NCBI GenBank assembly: GCA_020636355.1
Contig: JACJYB010000007.1
Coordinates: forward strand, 62,001-126,000
Reading direction: 5' to 3'
Source of the DNA: Lewinellaceae bacterium
GTDB lineage: Bacteria; Bacteroidota; Bacteroidia; Chitinophagales; Saprospiraceae
DNA: 64,000 nucleotides
Shown here: positions 1-8,869 of the stretch, piece by piece
How the letters are laid out: every line of letters begins with the position of its first letter
Position numbering within the stretch: position 1 is the first letter of the stretch
Notes under the pieces: generated by a model
What the model was told of the DNA's origin: nothing
Seen by the model: the letters and a program-made list of their open reading frames with translations, nothing else
Databases searched by the model: none
Translations under genes and position numbers: made by a program

Positions 1-96
1 CGGAAGGCGGCTAAAGAACTGGATTTTATCGCGGCTGCCCAGTACCGGGATGAGTTATTTGCCCTGAAGAAAAAATTAAAAGAAAAAGTTGTCTGA
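1..96 (+). CDS. uvrB: UvrABC system protein B, C-terminal fragment
   Basis: Only the last 31 codons of a gene that begins before the window are present. The reading frame is open from base 1 to a TGA at 94-96. The peptide (RKAAKELDFIAAAQYRDE, then a Lys-rich tail) matches the UVR motif that closes UvrB, where it binds UvrC during nucleotide excision repair; the pattern AAxxLDFxxAAxxRDE is typical. UvrC also carries a UVR motif but internally, so an ending straight after the motif favours UvrB. It converges on the glucosidase gene, whose stop codon lies only 3 bases beyond. The identity rests on a short motif and general family knowledge. Confidence 0.8.
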   Translation, partial: RKAAKELDFIAAAQYRDELFALKKKLKEKVV

Positions 97-99
97 TCA

Positions 100-2700
100 T
101 TACAAGATCCCGGCGAGAGCTGTCCATCCTGTCTGGTGCGAGGCTCCTAAACCTTTTCCGGTCTCAGCATGAAAGTATTCATAAAATACCACCAGATCTC
201 GGTATTCTGGTTGCTGTAAAAAAGTTAAATCCTGGTGTGCCGGCCGGCCACCTTGCTGGTTAAGAGAAAAAAGAGACAATAGCCGGTTGGCAATTTCCCG
301 GGACGCTTCTTCCAGATTCAGTAATCTTCCGGAATTCGATGGAATTTCAACGGATAAAGATTTCCCGTAAAACTGATGATACGTGCGCAACCCATGAATC
401 AGCAGGTAATTGGTAGGAATCCAGATTGGTCCCCGCCAGTTTGAGTTGCCCCCAAATAACCCGGATTCGCTTTCACCCGGTTCATACTTCAATCCGAACT
501 GATGCCCGGTGATATTCATTTCTACAGGGTGATCCTGATGATATTTGGATACCGAGCGAATTCCAAATGGGCTTAAAAATTCTTGCTCATCAAAAAGTGC
601 ATGAAGGATCCGGCGCAGGCGATCCAGAGGAACCAGGGACAAAAGGACATCTCCGGTCTGGTCAGACGCCTCAAAAACAATGTATTGATGGCGCACATGC
701 CGCTCTCGGGCAAAATGATCAAGCCGCCGGGAAAAACCGGGTACTTTTTCCAGGTATTGCTGTTTTAATATGGTGACGCCGAACAACGTACTCAAACCAA
801 CCAAGGAGCGGACACGTAATGGCAGGATCTCCGAACCATGTTTTAGATGATCGTAAAAAAAGCCGGTTGCATCATCCCAAAGTTCCGAAGCCATGCCATT
901 CAGAGCGGAAGCTATGCTGACAAAATGTTCAAAATATTTAATGGCCATATCTTCATAAGCCGGATCATCTGCAGCCAGGGTCAGGGCAATTTCCAACATA
1001 TGCAGGCTATAAAAGGCCATCCACGCCGTACCGTCCACTTGTTCGAGGGTACATCCGGGCGGGACGTTATTTTCGCGATCAAACAGGGCTATGTTATCCA
1101 AGCCTAAAAATCCGCCTTCAAACACGTTATTTCCATTGCTGTCCTCCCGGGCAACCCACCAGGTAAAATTGAGCGATAATTTTTGAAATAGCCGTTTTAG
1201 AAAATCGCAATCCACAGGCTTCCCGGTCATGTGCGATTCCATTCGGACGACTTCCAGCGCAGCCCAGGGGTGTATGGGCGGATTGATGCTGTCGAAAGAC
1301 CACTCGTATCCCGGAATTTTACCGTTGGGGTGCTGATACCATTCGTGGAGTAACAGTAACAACTGCTGTTTAGCCAGCTGGGGATCGATAGCGGCTAAGG
1401 CAACACACTGGAAGGCAAGATCCCAGGCAGCAAACCATGGATATTCCCAGGTATCCGGCATGGAAATAACGTCAGAAGCATTTACGTTTCTCCAGTCCGT
1501 GTTTCGGATGTGGTCGTGTCCGGAAGGCGGAGGGGGCAAACCCGGATCACCATCCAGCCAGGCAGCCACCTGGTATCGATAAAATTGTTTGTTCCATAAC
1601 AACCCGGACAACGCTTGACGACGAATCAGCCGTTCCGCATCAGAAATGTTTTCCTTATTAAAGCGCTTAAAGACCTGCTTATAAAAGTTGGTGGCTTCTT
1701 TTTTTCTTTTACTAAATATTTTGGAAAAACTTTCTTCCTTTAATGCATTATCCAATACATAATTGGTAATTCTAAGCCGAATAGTAGAATTTTTACCTGG
1801 ATCTAAATTTAGAACATAGACTGGTGCGGCCTTCGTTCCGCTATTTTTGTTCCCAATAGCTACCTGTTCTCCATTACAAATGACCCGATGAAAATAATCC
1901 TTGACGTATGGTGTACTATTAGTCAATCCGAAGCACCTTTCTACATTGGTTTCGTTTTCGGTAAACAGCACATCCTGCGCAGGTTCATACCAGAAGTACA
2001 TTTCACCCAATTCTGGATGATTTGCCTTAACGCCCTGTCCGAATGGCTCCATCACCGGCCGATTACTGTCGAGTAGCCAGGTATTGCGGAACCAGATGGT
2101 GGGTAAAACCGTAATGGATTGGGCTTCCTGACTATGATTTGATATTTGGATCTCTATCAGGATGTCTTCGGGAGATGCTTTGGCATAGCGAGTACGGCAC
2201 GCAAACCAACCACCCTTAAGCCAGGTATCGGTATCAGTCAGTTCGTATTCGGATTGGTACCGGTTTCTCGTCGCATTTACCCGGACGAGCTCATCGTACG
2301 GATATTCCTGGCATGGATACAGATAAAGATGCTCCATCCACGCATGCGTCGGCGTATTATCCAGGTAGAAGTATACTTCTTTTACATCTTCTCCATGATT
2401 TCCCTCCGTATTGGTCAGTCCGAATAACCGTTCTTTAAGGATGGGGTCACGTCCATTCCAGTAGGAAACGGCAAAGCAGAGCAATTGCCGGTCATCACTA
2501 ATTCCAGCTATCCCATCTTCCCCCCAGCGGTATGCCCGGGACCGGGCCATATCGTGAGAAAGATAATTCCAGGCATCTCCATCTGCCGAATAGTCTTCGC
2601 GGACGGTACCCCATTGCCTCTCGGATAAATAGGGTCCCCACTTCAGCCAATTCTCCCGACCGGAAGTTTGGGCATCTAAACGGGCAATTTCCTGATTCAT
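100..2700 (-). CDS. GH63-type (MGH1-like) glucosidase
   Basis: An 866-residue cytoplasmic protein (no signal peptide) of the bacterial 'glucosidase' group related to glycoside hydrolase family 63, whose catalytic part is an (alpha/alpha)6 barrel. The N-terminus carries the strongly conserved stretch GPYLSERQWGTVREDYS (about residues 22-38) and later WNGRDPILKERLFGLTN and EGNHGEDVKE; the barrel region holds PWFAAWDLAFQ and, near the C-terminus, GGNSNWRGPIW, a signature of GH63-like enzymes. The substrate is unknown; an alpha-glucoside or mannosylglycerate-like compound is possible. It starts 14 bases after the pgl stop, as last gene of gnd-zwf-pgl-glucosidase, so it probably feeds glucose into the oxidative pentose phosphate route (inference from context). 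Confidence 0.85.
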   Translation of the reverse strand: MNQEIARLDAQTSGRENWLKWGPYLSERQWGTVREDYSADGDAWNYLSHDMARSRAYRWGEDGIAGISDDRQLLCFAVSYWNGRDPILKERLFGLTNTEGNHGEDVKEVYFYLDNTPTHAWMEHLYLYPCQEYPYDELVRVNATRNRYQSEYELTDTDTWLKGGWFACRTRYAKASPEDILIEIQISNHSQEAQSITVLPTIWFRNTWLLDSNRPVMEPFGQGVKANHPELGEMYFWYEPAQDVLFTENETNVERCFGLTNSTPYVKDYFHRVICNGEQVAIGNKNSGTKAAPVYVLNLDPGKNSTIRLRITNYVLDNALKEESFSKIFSKRKKEATNFYKQVFKRFNKENISDAERLIRRQALSGLLWNKQFYRYQVAAWLDGDPGLPPPPSGHDHIRNTDWRNVNASDVISMPDTWEYPWFAAWDLAFQCVALAAIDPQLAKQQLLLLLHEWYQHPNGKIPGYEWSFDSINPPIHPWAALEVVRMESHMTGKPVDCDFLKRLFQKLSLNFTWWVAREDSNGNNVFEGGFLGLDNIALFDRENNVPPGCTLEQVDGTAWMAFYSLHMLEIALTLAADDPAYEDMAIKYFEHFVSIASALNGMASELWDDATGFFYDHLKHGSEILPLRVRSLVGLSTLFGVTILKQQYLEKVPGFSRRLDHFARERHVRHQYIVFEASDQTGDVLLSLVPLDRLRRILHALFDEQEFLSPFGIRSVSKYHQDHPVEMNITGHQFGLKYEPGESESGLFGGNSNWRGPIWIPTNYLLIHGLRTYHQFYGKSLSVEIPSNSGRLLNLEEASREIANRLLSLFSLNQQGGRPAHQDLTFLQQPEYRDLVVFYEYFHAETGKGLGASHQTGWTALAGIL

Positions 2701-2714
2701 GATTCCTGTGTTAT

Positions 2715-3434
2715 CTAAAGCAGCGCCGCTGCCGGAGTATCCAGATACCAGTCGACCGGATGGTGTATTGGTTGAATGAGCTGGGCCGGATATTTCATGA
2801 TATCCGGGTCACCCTCGATGACCTGATGGACAGCCAATGCTTTTGCCACCCCAAAAACCAGAAAGGAAACTCGTTGTGCCTGATTGATCAATGGTGCGGA
2901 CATGGTGATGCGGAATTCTTGTTCTTCCGGCACATACAATGATAACACGGTAGGCTCCAGGGTGGACAGTACGGAACTACCCGGGAAAAGAGAAGCCGTG
3001 TGTGCATTGTCGCCCAGGCCGAGCAGGATTAGATCAAAAGAGGGGGAGGTGCCCTTAAAATGGGTTTCGATTTGCAGGGCATATCGATTTGCGGTCTCCT
3101 CGGGTGGAAGCGAGGTATCCATCCTGAAAATCTTCCGCGGATCAATACCGAGTGGTTGCAGCAGGATTTCCTGAGCCATGCGGGCGTTATTCCGATCATG
3201 GTCTGAAGGAACATAACGCTCATCCCCAAAAAAGAAATAAACTTTATCCCAGGCAACGGCATTCCGGTAAGGTGGTTTGGTGAGCAATTGATAGACCCGC
3301 TTCGGCGAATTCCCACCAACCAAAACCAGATTACAACTTCCTTTCCGGACAATTGCTTCTCCAATATGACGGGTTAAATACGCGGCATAAGCGTGAATCA
3401 AAGTGTCTTCATCCGGATAAATGTGCAGGCTCAT
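2715..3434 (-). CDS. pgl: 6-phosphogluconolactonase
   Basis: A 239-residue enzyme hydrolysing 6-phosphogluconolactone to 6-phosphogluconate, second step of the oxidative pentose phosphate pathway, in the cytoplasm. It shows the family blocks LVGGNSPKRVY (about 38-48), FFGDERYVP (68-76) and LLGLGDNAHTASLFPG (137-152), the last containing the catalytic His. The ATG at 3434 is preferred over an upstream in-frame start at 3473 because it overlaps the zwf stop in an ATGA arrangement, the usual sign of translational coupling, and because the extra 13 residues do not resemble the family. The glucosidase gene follows by 14 bases. Confidence 0.96.
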   Translation of the reverse strand: MSLHIYPDEDTLIHAYAAYLTRHIGEAIVRKGSCNLVLVGGNSPKRVYQLLTKPPYRNAVAWDKVYFFFGDERYVPSDHDRNNARMAQEILLQPLGIDPRKIFRMDTSLPPEETANRYALQIETHFKGTSPSFDLILLGLGDNAHTASLFPGSSVLSTLEPTVLSLYVPEEQEFRITMSAPLINQAQRVSFLVFGVAKALAVHQVIEGDPDIMKYPAQLIQPIHHPVDWYLDTPAAALL

Positions 3435-4951
3435 GATTTGGTTTGGTGGCTGGTTGGAGAAATTGAATACCAATGGAATCCATCCTGAGCAATCAGGGCT
3501 TCTGCAGTCTCTGGACCCCAGGTATTGGCATTGTAATTTGGAAAATCAATACTTTTTTTAGTCTCCCAGGAGTGTAAGATAGGCATCAGGATTTGCCAGG
3601 CCGCTTCCACCTGATCACCTCGCATAAACAGGGTCTGGTCTCCTTCCATGGTATCCAAAAGCAGTGTTTCATAGGCTTCCGGTGATTCTGAGCCATAAGT
3701 ACCGTCGTAATTAAAGACCATATCCACGGTATTCAGAACCATTTCCAGACCCGGTCGCTTCGCCTGTACCTGCAGCCTGATGCTCATTTCGGGCTGGATG
3801 CTGATGATAAGACGGTTCTGACGCCAATTGTCAATTGCGGCATCCGGAAAAACCATATGAGGAACATCTCGGAACTGAATGGAGATAATACTTGCAGACT
3901 GATGCATGCGTTTTCCGGTTCGAACATAAAATGGAACGCCATCCCATCTCCAGTTATCGATGAAGAACTTGATTGCAGCAAAGGTTTCGGTATTGGATTG
4001 GGTATCTACTTGTACTTCCTCCCGGTAGCCGGTTACTTTTTCTCCTTCGATCCATCCCTCGGAATACTGACCCCGGACGGCATTCTTTTTAATATCCTCG
4101 GGTTTAAAGGGTCGCATAGATCGCAATACGTCCACTTTCCGGTTGCGCACTTCGTCTGCCTGAAAGTTTATCGGTGTTTCCATAGCAACCAGGCATAACA
4201 ATTGGAGAATATGATTTTGTACCATATCCCGTAGTGCTCCGGCGTGTTCGTAATAGGATCCCCGGCCACCGACACCAAGTTGTTCGGTTACAGATATCTG
4301 CACATGCTGTATGTAATTTCTGTTCCAGATGGGTTCCAGGATTGAATTCGCGAAACGGAAAGCCAGAATATTTTGTACGGTCTCCTTGCCCAGATAATGA
4401 TCAATCCGGTAGATCTGACTCTCATCAAATAAGCCGCAAAGCAATTGATTTAATGCACGGGCTGAGTCAAGGTCTTTGCCAAAAGGTTTTTCGATAACCA
4501 ATCGGTGCCGGGAAACATCATCCGCCAATTTATGGTCTTTGAGATGCTGGGCTATGAGTGGAAAAAATTCATAGGATACGGCCATATAATAGATGACGAT
4601 CGGATCCTTACCCCACTTTTTTGTGCAGTCAGCAATGTATTTAGCTAAGGTGGTGTAGGTCTTATCGTCTTTGAGGTCTCCGGGATGGTAGGTCATGTTT
4701 TCGGAAAAAAGCTGCCAGGAGGTCTCATCTGCTTTACCCTGCCGGGAAAAGGTGTTGACGCCTTCCAATAAATGCGCGCGCATGTCCTCATTCGAACGGG
4801 GAGATCGGCCATTGCCATAAATGGCGAATTGTTCAGGCATGAACTTATCAAGATAAAGATTGTATAAGGCGGGATTGATTTTGCGCCAATTCAAATCTCC
4901 GGTAGCCCCGAAGATGACAAACAATACAGGTTGTGACCGGTCAATAATCAT
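3431..4951 (-). CDS. zwf: Glucose-6-phosphate 1-dehydrogenase
   Basis: A 506-residue enzyme oxidising glucose 6-phosphate to 6-phosphogluconolactone with reduction of NADP (or NAD). The N-terminal Rossmann motif FGATGDL lies at residues 14-20, EKPFG at 154-158 and the substrate-binding/catalytic signature RIDHYLGKE at 182-190 (catalytic region around His185 and Lys189). Length is normal for the family. After GATGDL the sequence reads NWRK where many homologues have two basic residues or SRK; whether this shifts cofactor preference is unknown. It lies 30 bases after gnd and overlaps pgl by 4 bases, so gnd-zwf-pgl form one unit supplying NADPH and pentoses. Confidence 0.97.
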   Translation of the reverse strand: MIIDRSQPVLFVIFGATGDLNWRKINPALYNLYLDKFMPEQFAIYGNGRSPRSNEDMRAHLLEGVNTFSRQGKADETSWQLFSENMTYHPGDLKDDKTYTTLAKYIADCTKKWGKDPIVIYYMAVSYEFFPLIAQHLKDHKLADDVSRHRLVIEKPFGKDLDSARALNQLLCGLFDESQIYRIDHYLGKETVQNILAFRFANSILEPIWNRNYIQHVQISVTEQLGVGGRGSYYEHAGALRDMVQNHILQLLCLVAMETPINFQADEVRNRKVDVLRSMRPFKPEDIKKNAVRGQYSEGWIEGEKVTGYREEVQVDTQSNTETFAAIKFFIDNWRWDGVPFYVRTGKRMHQSASIISIQFRDVPHMVFPDAAIDNWRQNRLIISIQPEMSIRLQVQAKRPGLEMVLNTVDMVFNYDGTYGSESPEAYETLLLDTMEGDQTLFMRGDQVEAAWQILMPILHSWETKKSIDFPNYNANTWGPETAEALIAQDGFHWYSISPTSHQTKS

Positions 4952-4981
4952 CAGAGTTGCGATTTAATGATCAATGGATTT

Positions 4982-6415
4982 TTAATCAATTTCAGGCCAT
5001 TCCGTGTGAAAAACACCTTCTTTACCAGTGAGCTCGTAAGTGTGAGCGCCAAAAAAGTCTCGCTGAGCCTGAATCAGATTGGTAGGTAACCTGGATGAAG
5101 CCAGGGACAGGTAATAATTCAAGGTGGTTGCCATCACGGGTACCGGAAATCCGGAAGTTACTGCTTGGGCAGTAACGGTCCGGGCTGCATCGAGTCCTTC
5201 CTCCAGCATATTTTGGATCACTGGATCCAATACCAGGTGTTCAAGATCCGGATCACGGAGATAAGCCGTGTAGATGGTATCCAGAAAATGCGAACGAATT
5301 ATACATCCGCCTCTCCAGATCCGGGCGATATCGGCCAGGTTAAGCCGATAACCGTATTCTGCGGATGCCTTTGACAGCAGATGCATTCCCTGGCTGTAAA
5401 TCAGAACCAGGTTAAAGAAAAAGGCGCGCTCCAATGACTCCTTAAGTGCTTGACGGTCTCCTTCCCAAATTCTTTCAGAGTTGGATTGCTTTCCAAGTTG
5501 TTGGCGGAGATCGCCATATTTGGAGAGATCCCGCATAGATACGGCGATATCGATACTTGGTATCGGCACCTGCAAATCCATGGCAAACTGGGAAGTCCAT
5601 TTACCCGTACCTTTTGCTTTGGCCTGATCGCTGATGTCATCAACCAGGATATGGCCGGTATCCGGATTCTTAACAGTAAAAATGACGGATGTAATTTCAA
5701 GAAGGTATGACCCTAACCGGCCACTGTTCCATTGTTGGAACAAATCAGCCATTTCCTGATTGGTGAAATTGAGCCCATTTTTAAGGAGGGAATACGATTC
5801 TGCAATTAACTGCATCAGGGCATATTCAATGCCATTGTGGACCATCTTGACAAAATGACCGGAGGCTCCGGGTCCGATATACGTTACACAGGGATCACCT
5901 TTTACGTGTGCGGCGATTGCCTCAAACATGGTTTGGACATGGTGATATGCTTCAAGGTTACCTCCAGGCATCATACTCGGACCTCGTCTTGCTCCCTCTT
6001 CTCCCCCTGAAACACCCATTCCGATAAAATTTAACCCTTGATCAGACAGCATTTTTGCCCGCCGATCCGTATCGGTGAATTTCGAATTACCACCGTCAAT
6101 TAAGATATCCCCCTTTGCCAAATGAGGAGCAAGATCAGCGATAACGGCATCCACAATTGGTCCGGCCGGAACCAGCATCATGACTACTCGTGGCGATTGT
6201 AGCGCATCCAGGAACGCATCCAGGGTGGTGAAACCGTGAACCTGATCATTGGCTATCTCTTTTTCCAATCGCTGGACCTGTTCCGGATTTTTATCATACC
6301 CCGCGACGGAATAGCCATGGTCGGCAAGATTCAATAAAAGATTTCTGCCCATGGTACCTAATCCGATCATTCCGAAGTGGAGCTTACCTCCATATCTATT
6401 TTCCATGTGTTTCAT
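4982..6415 (-). CDS. gnd: 6-phosphogluconate dehydrogenase, decarboxylating
   Basis: Converts 6-phosphogluconate to ribulose 5-phosphate and CO2 with NADP reduction. The N-terminal dinucleotide-binding motif IGLGTMGRNL (about residues 17-26), the substrate-binding GVSGGEEGARRGPS, and the catalytic block GPGASGHFVKMVHNGIEY are all present, as is the helix KGTGKWTSQFAMDLQVP. The frame is open to a GTG at 6433; ATGs at 6415 and 6406 are better choices and no Shine-Dalgarno sequence decides between them. With the 6415 start it has 477 residues, close to the usual 470-480. It is the promoter-proximal gene of gnd-zwf-pgl-glucosidase. No canonical TAnnTTTG box was found in the 100 bases upstream. 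Confidence 0.96.
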   Translation of the reverse strand: MKHMENRYGGKLHFGMIGLGTMGRNLLLNLADHGYSVAGYDKNPEQVQRLEKEIANDQVHGFTTLDAFLDALQSPRVVMMLVPAGPIVDAVIADLAPHLAKGDILIDGGNSKFTDTDRRAKMLSDQGLNFIGMGVSGGEEGARRGPSMMPGGNLEAYHHVQTMFEAIAAHVKGDPCVTYIGPGASGHFVKMVHNGIEYALMQLIAESYSLLKNGLNFTNQEMADLFQQWNSGRLGSYLLEITSVIFTVKNPDTGHILVDDISDQAKAKGTGKWTSQFAMDLQVPIPSIDIAVSMRDLSKYGDLRQQLGKQSNSERIWEGDRQALKESLERAFFFNLVLIYSQGMHLLSKASAEYGYRLNLADIARIWRGGCIIRSHFLDTIYTAYLRDPDLEHLVLDPVIQNMLEEGLDAARTVTAQAVTSGFPVPVMATTLNYYLSLASSRLPTNLIQAQRDFFGAHTYELTGKEGVFHTEWPEID

Positions 6416-6515
6416 TTTATGATCCAGGGCCACTATAAGACATATTCAAACGCTCATAGGTCACCCGGTTTTAAACTAAAGTTGATCCGAACGACTTGAA
6501 AATCAGTGGGAGGCC

Positions 6516-7805
6516 TCAGGTAACTGACTCCGTAGGAATTTTCTGTTTTTTCTTGTATGGACGGATAATTAATCCAAGCGGGCGATCATAATTGAAATAA
6601 TTTCCCATCCAATCGATGAATGTCACCAATTTATTTCTAAATCCGACAAGGGACATAATGTGCACAAACATCCAGACAAACCAGGCAAAAGGACCTTTAA
6701 ACTTCCAGCGCGGTAAATCCACCACGGCCCGGTTGCGACCGATCGTTGCCATCACTCCCTTATTGTAGTAGGAAAATGGTACCATGGGTTGTTTGCGGAC
6801 CAACCGGTTTAAATTTTTTGCCAGTTGTTTGGCCTGTTGAATTCCAACCTGGGCCAACATGGGAAGTCCTTTGGGATTTGCTTCATCAGCATGAGAGGCT
6901 ACATCACCGAGGACAAAGGCATATTCATATCCAGTTATTTGGTTGAAGGCATTGACGGAAATGCGATTACCTCCCACGATCAGTTCCGAGGGTAAACCCG
7001 GGATCGGGTTACCTTTCACACCGGCCGTCCAGATTACATTATCGGTGGTCAATTCGGTTCCATCCTCCAGGACGATTACCCGGTTGGTATAACTTTTTAC
7101 TTTGGAATTCAGGTGGACATGAACACCCAGATGTTGCAAGTAATGAAGGCTGAATCTGGAAGCATTGTCCGACATATTTCCCAGAAGCTCACCAGCTGCT
7201 TCAAACAGATGGATGGACATCTTATGAAAATCGATCTGGGGAAAGTCTTTCGGCAGCACGTAATGCTTCATTTCAGCGATCGCGCCCGCCAGCTCGATTC
7301 CCGCAGGACCGCCGCCAATGATACCGATATTCATCAGCTCATCCCGGACCTCCGGATCAAAAGTCGCAATGGCTTTTTCAAGATTTTGCATTAAATAGCT
7401 ACGGATGTCCAGTGCGTCAGGAACGGACTTTAAAGTCAGCAGCTCTTCTTTGATTGGCTCAAAATTGAAAAAATTGTTTGTACTGCCCGTTGCAATGACC
7501 AGGTATTCAAAGGAGATCGTTCCGGCAGTCGTTTCCGCTTTTTTGCCGGCTAAATCCAACCTGGTAACTTCCGCCATTTGAAAGCGGACATTTCGGTATC
7601 CACGAAAGATGCGTCGAACAGGATAAGCGATGCTGTCGGCTTCCAACCCTCCGGTCGCTACCTGATACAAAAGAGGTTGAAAGGTGTGATAATTGTTTTT
7701 ATCGACCAGCAAAACATCAAAAGGAGCGTTTCTTAAAGCTTTTGCCAGCGTAATTCCGGCGAAACCGGCACCAATTATCAATACTTGGTGATGTTGTCGT
7801 TTCAT
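6516..7805 (-). CDS. ndh: Type II NADH:quinone oxidoreductase (NDH-2)
   Basis: A 429-residue peripheral membrane flavoprotein that passes electrons from NADH to quinone without pumping protons. Two Rossmann motifs are visible: GAGFAG at residues 12-17 (FAD) and GGGPAG at 164-169 (NADH). YHTFQPLLYQVATGGL (39-54) is typical of NDH-2. The C-terminal part (about 370-410, rich in Trp, Phe and Ile) fits the membrane-anchoring segment. ATG at 7805 is chosen over an in-frame TTG at 7811. It starts 57 bases after the LpxD-like gene on the same strand; a perfect 7-base inverted repeat lies in that gap, so separate control is possible. Confidence 0.93.
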   Translation of the reverse strand: MKRQHHQVLIIGAGFAGITLAKALRNAPFDVLLVDKNNYHTFQPLLYQVATGGLEADSIAYPVRRIFRGYRNVRFQMAEVTRLDLAGKKAETTAGTISFEYLVIATGSTNNFFNFEPIKEELLTLKSVPDALDIRSYLMQNLEKAIATFDPEVRDELMNIGIIGGGPAGIELAGAIAEMKHYVLPKDFPQIDFHKMSIHLFEAAGELLGNMSDNASRFSLHYLQHLGVHVHLNSKVKSYTNRVIVLEDGTELTTDNVIWTAGVKGNPIPGLPSELIVGGNRISVNAFNQITGYEYAFVLGDVASHADEANPKGLPMLAQVGIQQAKQLAKNLNRLVRKQPMVPFSYYNKGVMATIGRNRAVVDLPRWKFKGPFAWFVWMFVHIMSLVGFRNKLVTFIDWMGNYFNYDRPLGLIIRPYKKKQKIPTESVT

Positions 7806-7828
7806 TTGCAAATTTTAACATCCGGACC

Positions 7829-7845
7829 CGGTCAATGTTTGACCG
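7829..7845. repeat. Perfect inverted repeat upstream of ndh
   Basis: CGGTCAA-TGT-TTGACCG: two 7-base arms separated by 3 bases, centred 32 bases before the ndh start and 26 bases after the LpxD-like stop. There is no T-run behind it on the minus strand, so it is not a typical rho-independent terminator. Its size and place suit an operator for a dimeric regulator of ndh, but a chance palindrome cannot be excluded. Confidence 0.5.
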
Positions 7846-7862
7846 ATGGTGTTAAATGTGCG

Positions 7863-8792
7863 TTAGGATTGCGTTTTCCACCAATCGGGCAATTGACGTA
7901 ATACGGCCAATTCTTTGTTTTTTTGACGGGCTTCACTAGCTGGGTATCCGAAATAAATACCATTTGCCGGAAGGTCTTTAGATACGCCGGACTTAGCCAG
8001 TATGATGGCCCGGTCTCCAATCTTCAATGTCTGAGCGATTCCAACCTGTCCATAAATAACCACACCGTCACCAATGATGGTTTTACCGCTGATGCCGGTT
8101 TGGGCAGCGATCAGACAATGCTTTCCGATACGAACTCCATGGGCAATATGCACCTGACAGTCAATTTTTGTCCCTTCACCGATGCTTGTGTCGGATGAAA
8201 CACCGCGGTTGACTGTTGAACCGGCTCCGATTTCCACATCATCTGCGATGATTACACGGCCGCCGGTATGCCACTTTAAGTACCGCTCATCTTCCTTTTT
8301 GAAATAAAAGGCATCGGAGCCAATCAATGCGCCGGCCTGGATGTTAACCCGGTTGCCAATCTGGGTATACGGCCCGATGTAAGCATTTCCCTGGATGTAA
8401 CAGGATTCTCCAATCGTGACATGTGCACCGATTACCACATTGGGCTCGATAATGGTACCGGCTCCGATACGGGCAGTCGGATCGATTTCCTGACGGGCAA
8501 AAACGAAAGGACGGTGTTCTTTAACCAGCTCATTGTACACCTGGAAAGGTTGATCGGTTATCAATAAGGCTTTATGCTGTGGACAATCGATAGCCTGATT
8601 GATGATAATGATGGTTGCTGCCGAGTCGATTGCTTTCTGGTAATATTTCGGAATATCAACAAAAGTAATGTCTCCCGCTTCAACCCGGTGTATTACATTG
8701 ATGCCACTAGCCTGTAGGGTCGAATTACCCCGGATTTCCAAACCGAAGGCAGCGGCAATGGTAGAAATGGGGATAGGAAGATCAAATTTCAT
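7863..8792 (-). CDS. lpxD: LpxD-type UDP-3-O-acylglucosamine N-acyltransferase
   Basis: A 309-residue left-handed beta-helix acyltransferase. An N-terminal uridine-binding-like domain (about 1-100) is followed by hexapeptide repeats (IGAGTIIEPNVVIGAHVTIG and many more, about 105-290). The block QVHIAHGVRIG holds His218, equivalent to the catalytic His of LpxD, and GRVIIADDVEIGAGSTVNRG precedes it as in LpxD. LpxD adds the second hydroxyacyl chain to UDP-glucosamine in lipid A synthesis. It is shorter than E. coli LpxD (341), and Bacteroidota often carry a second, shorter LpxD paralogue, so it may not be the main lipid A enzyme. ATG 8792 is chosen because an upstream start (8882) would run into the divergent aminotransferase gene. 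Confidence 0.85.
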   Translation of the reverse strand: MKFDLPIPISTIAAAFGLEIRGNSTLQASGINVIHRVEAGDITFVDIPKYYQKAIDSAATIIIINQAIDCPQHKALLITDQPFQVYNELVKEHRPFVFARQEIDPTARIGAGTIIEPNVVIGAHVTIGESCYIQGNAYIGPYTQIGNRVNIQAGALIGSDAFYFKKEDERYLKWHTGGRVIIADDVEIGAGSTVNRGVSSDTSIGEGTKIDCQVHIAHGVRIGKHCLIAAQTGISGKTIIGDGVVIYGQVGIAQTLKIGDRAIILAKSGVSKDLPANGIYFGYPASEARQKNKELAVLRQLPDWWKTQS

Positions 8793-8869
8793 GGAAGCAC
8801 CGATTGATTGAAAAGTAAAATTGGCAAAAAACCTGTATTTTTCGTTTGTTTCATCAAAAGTTGGACGCA

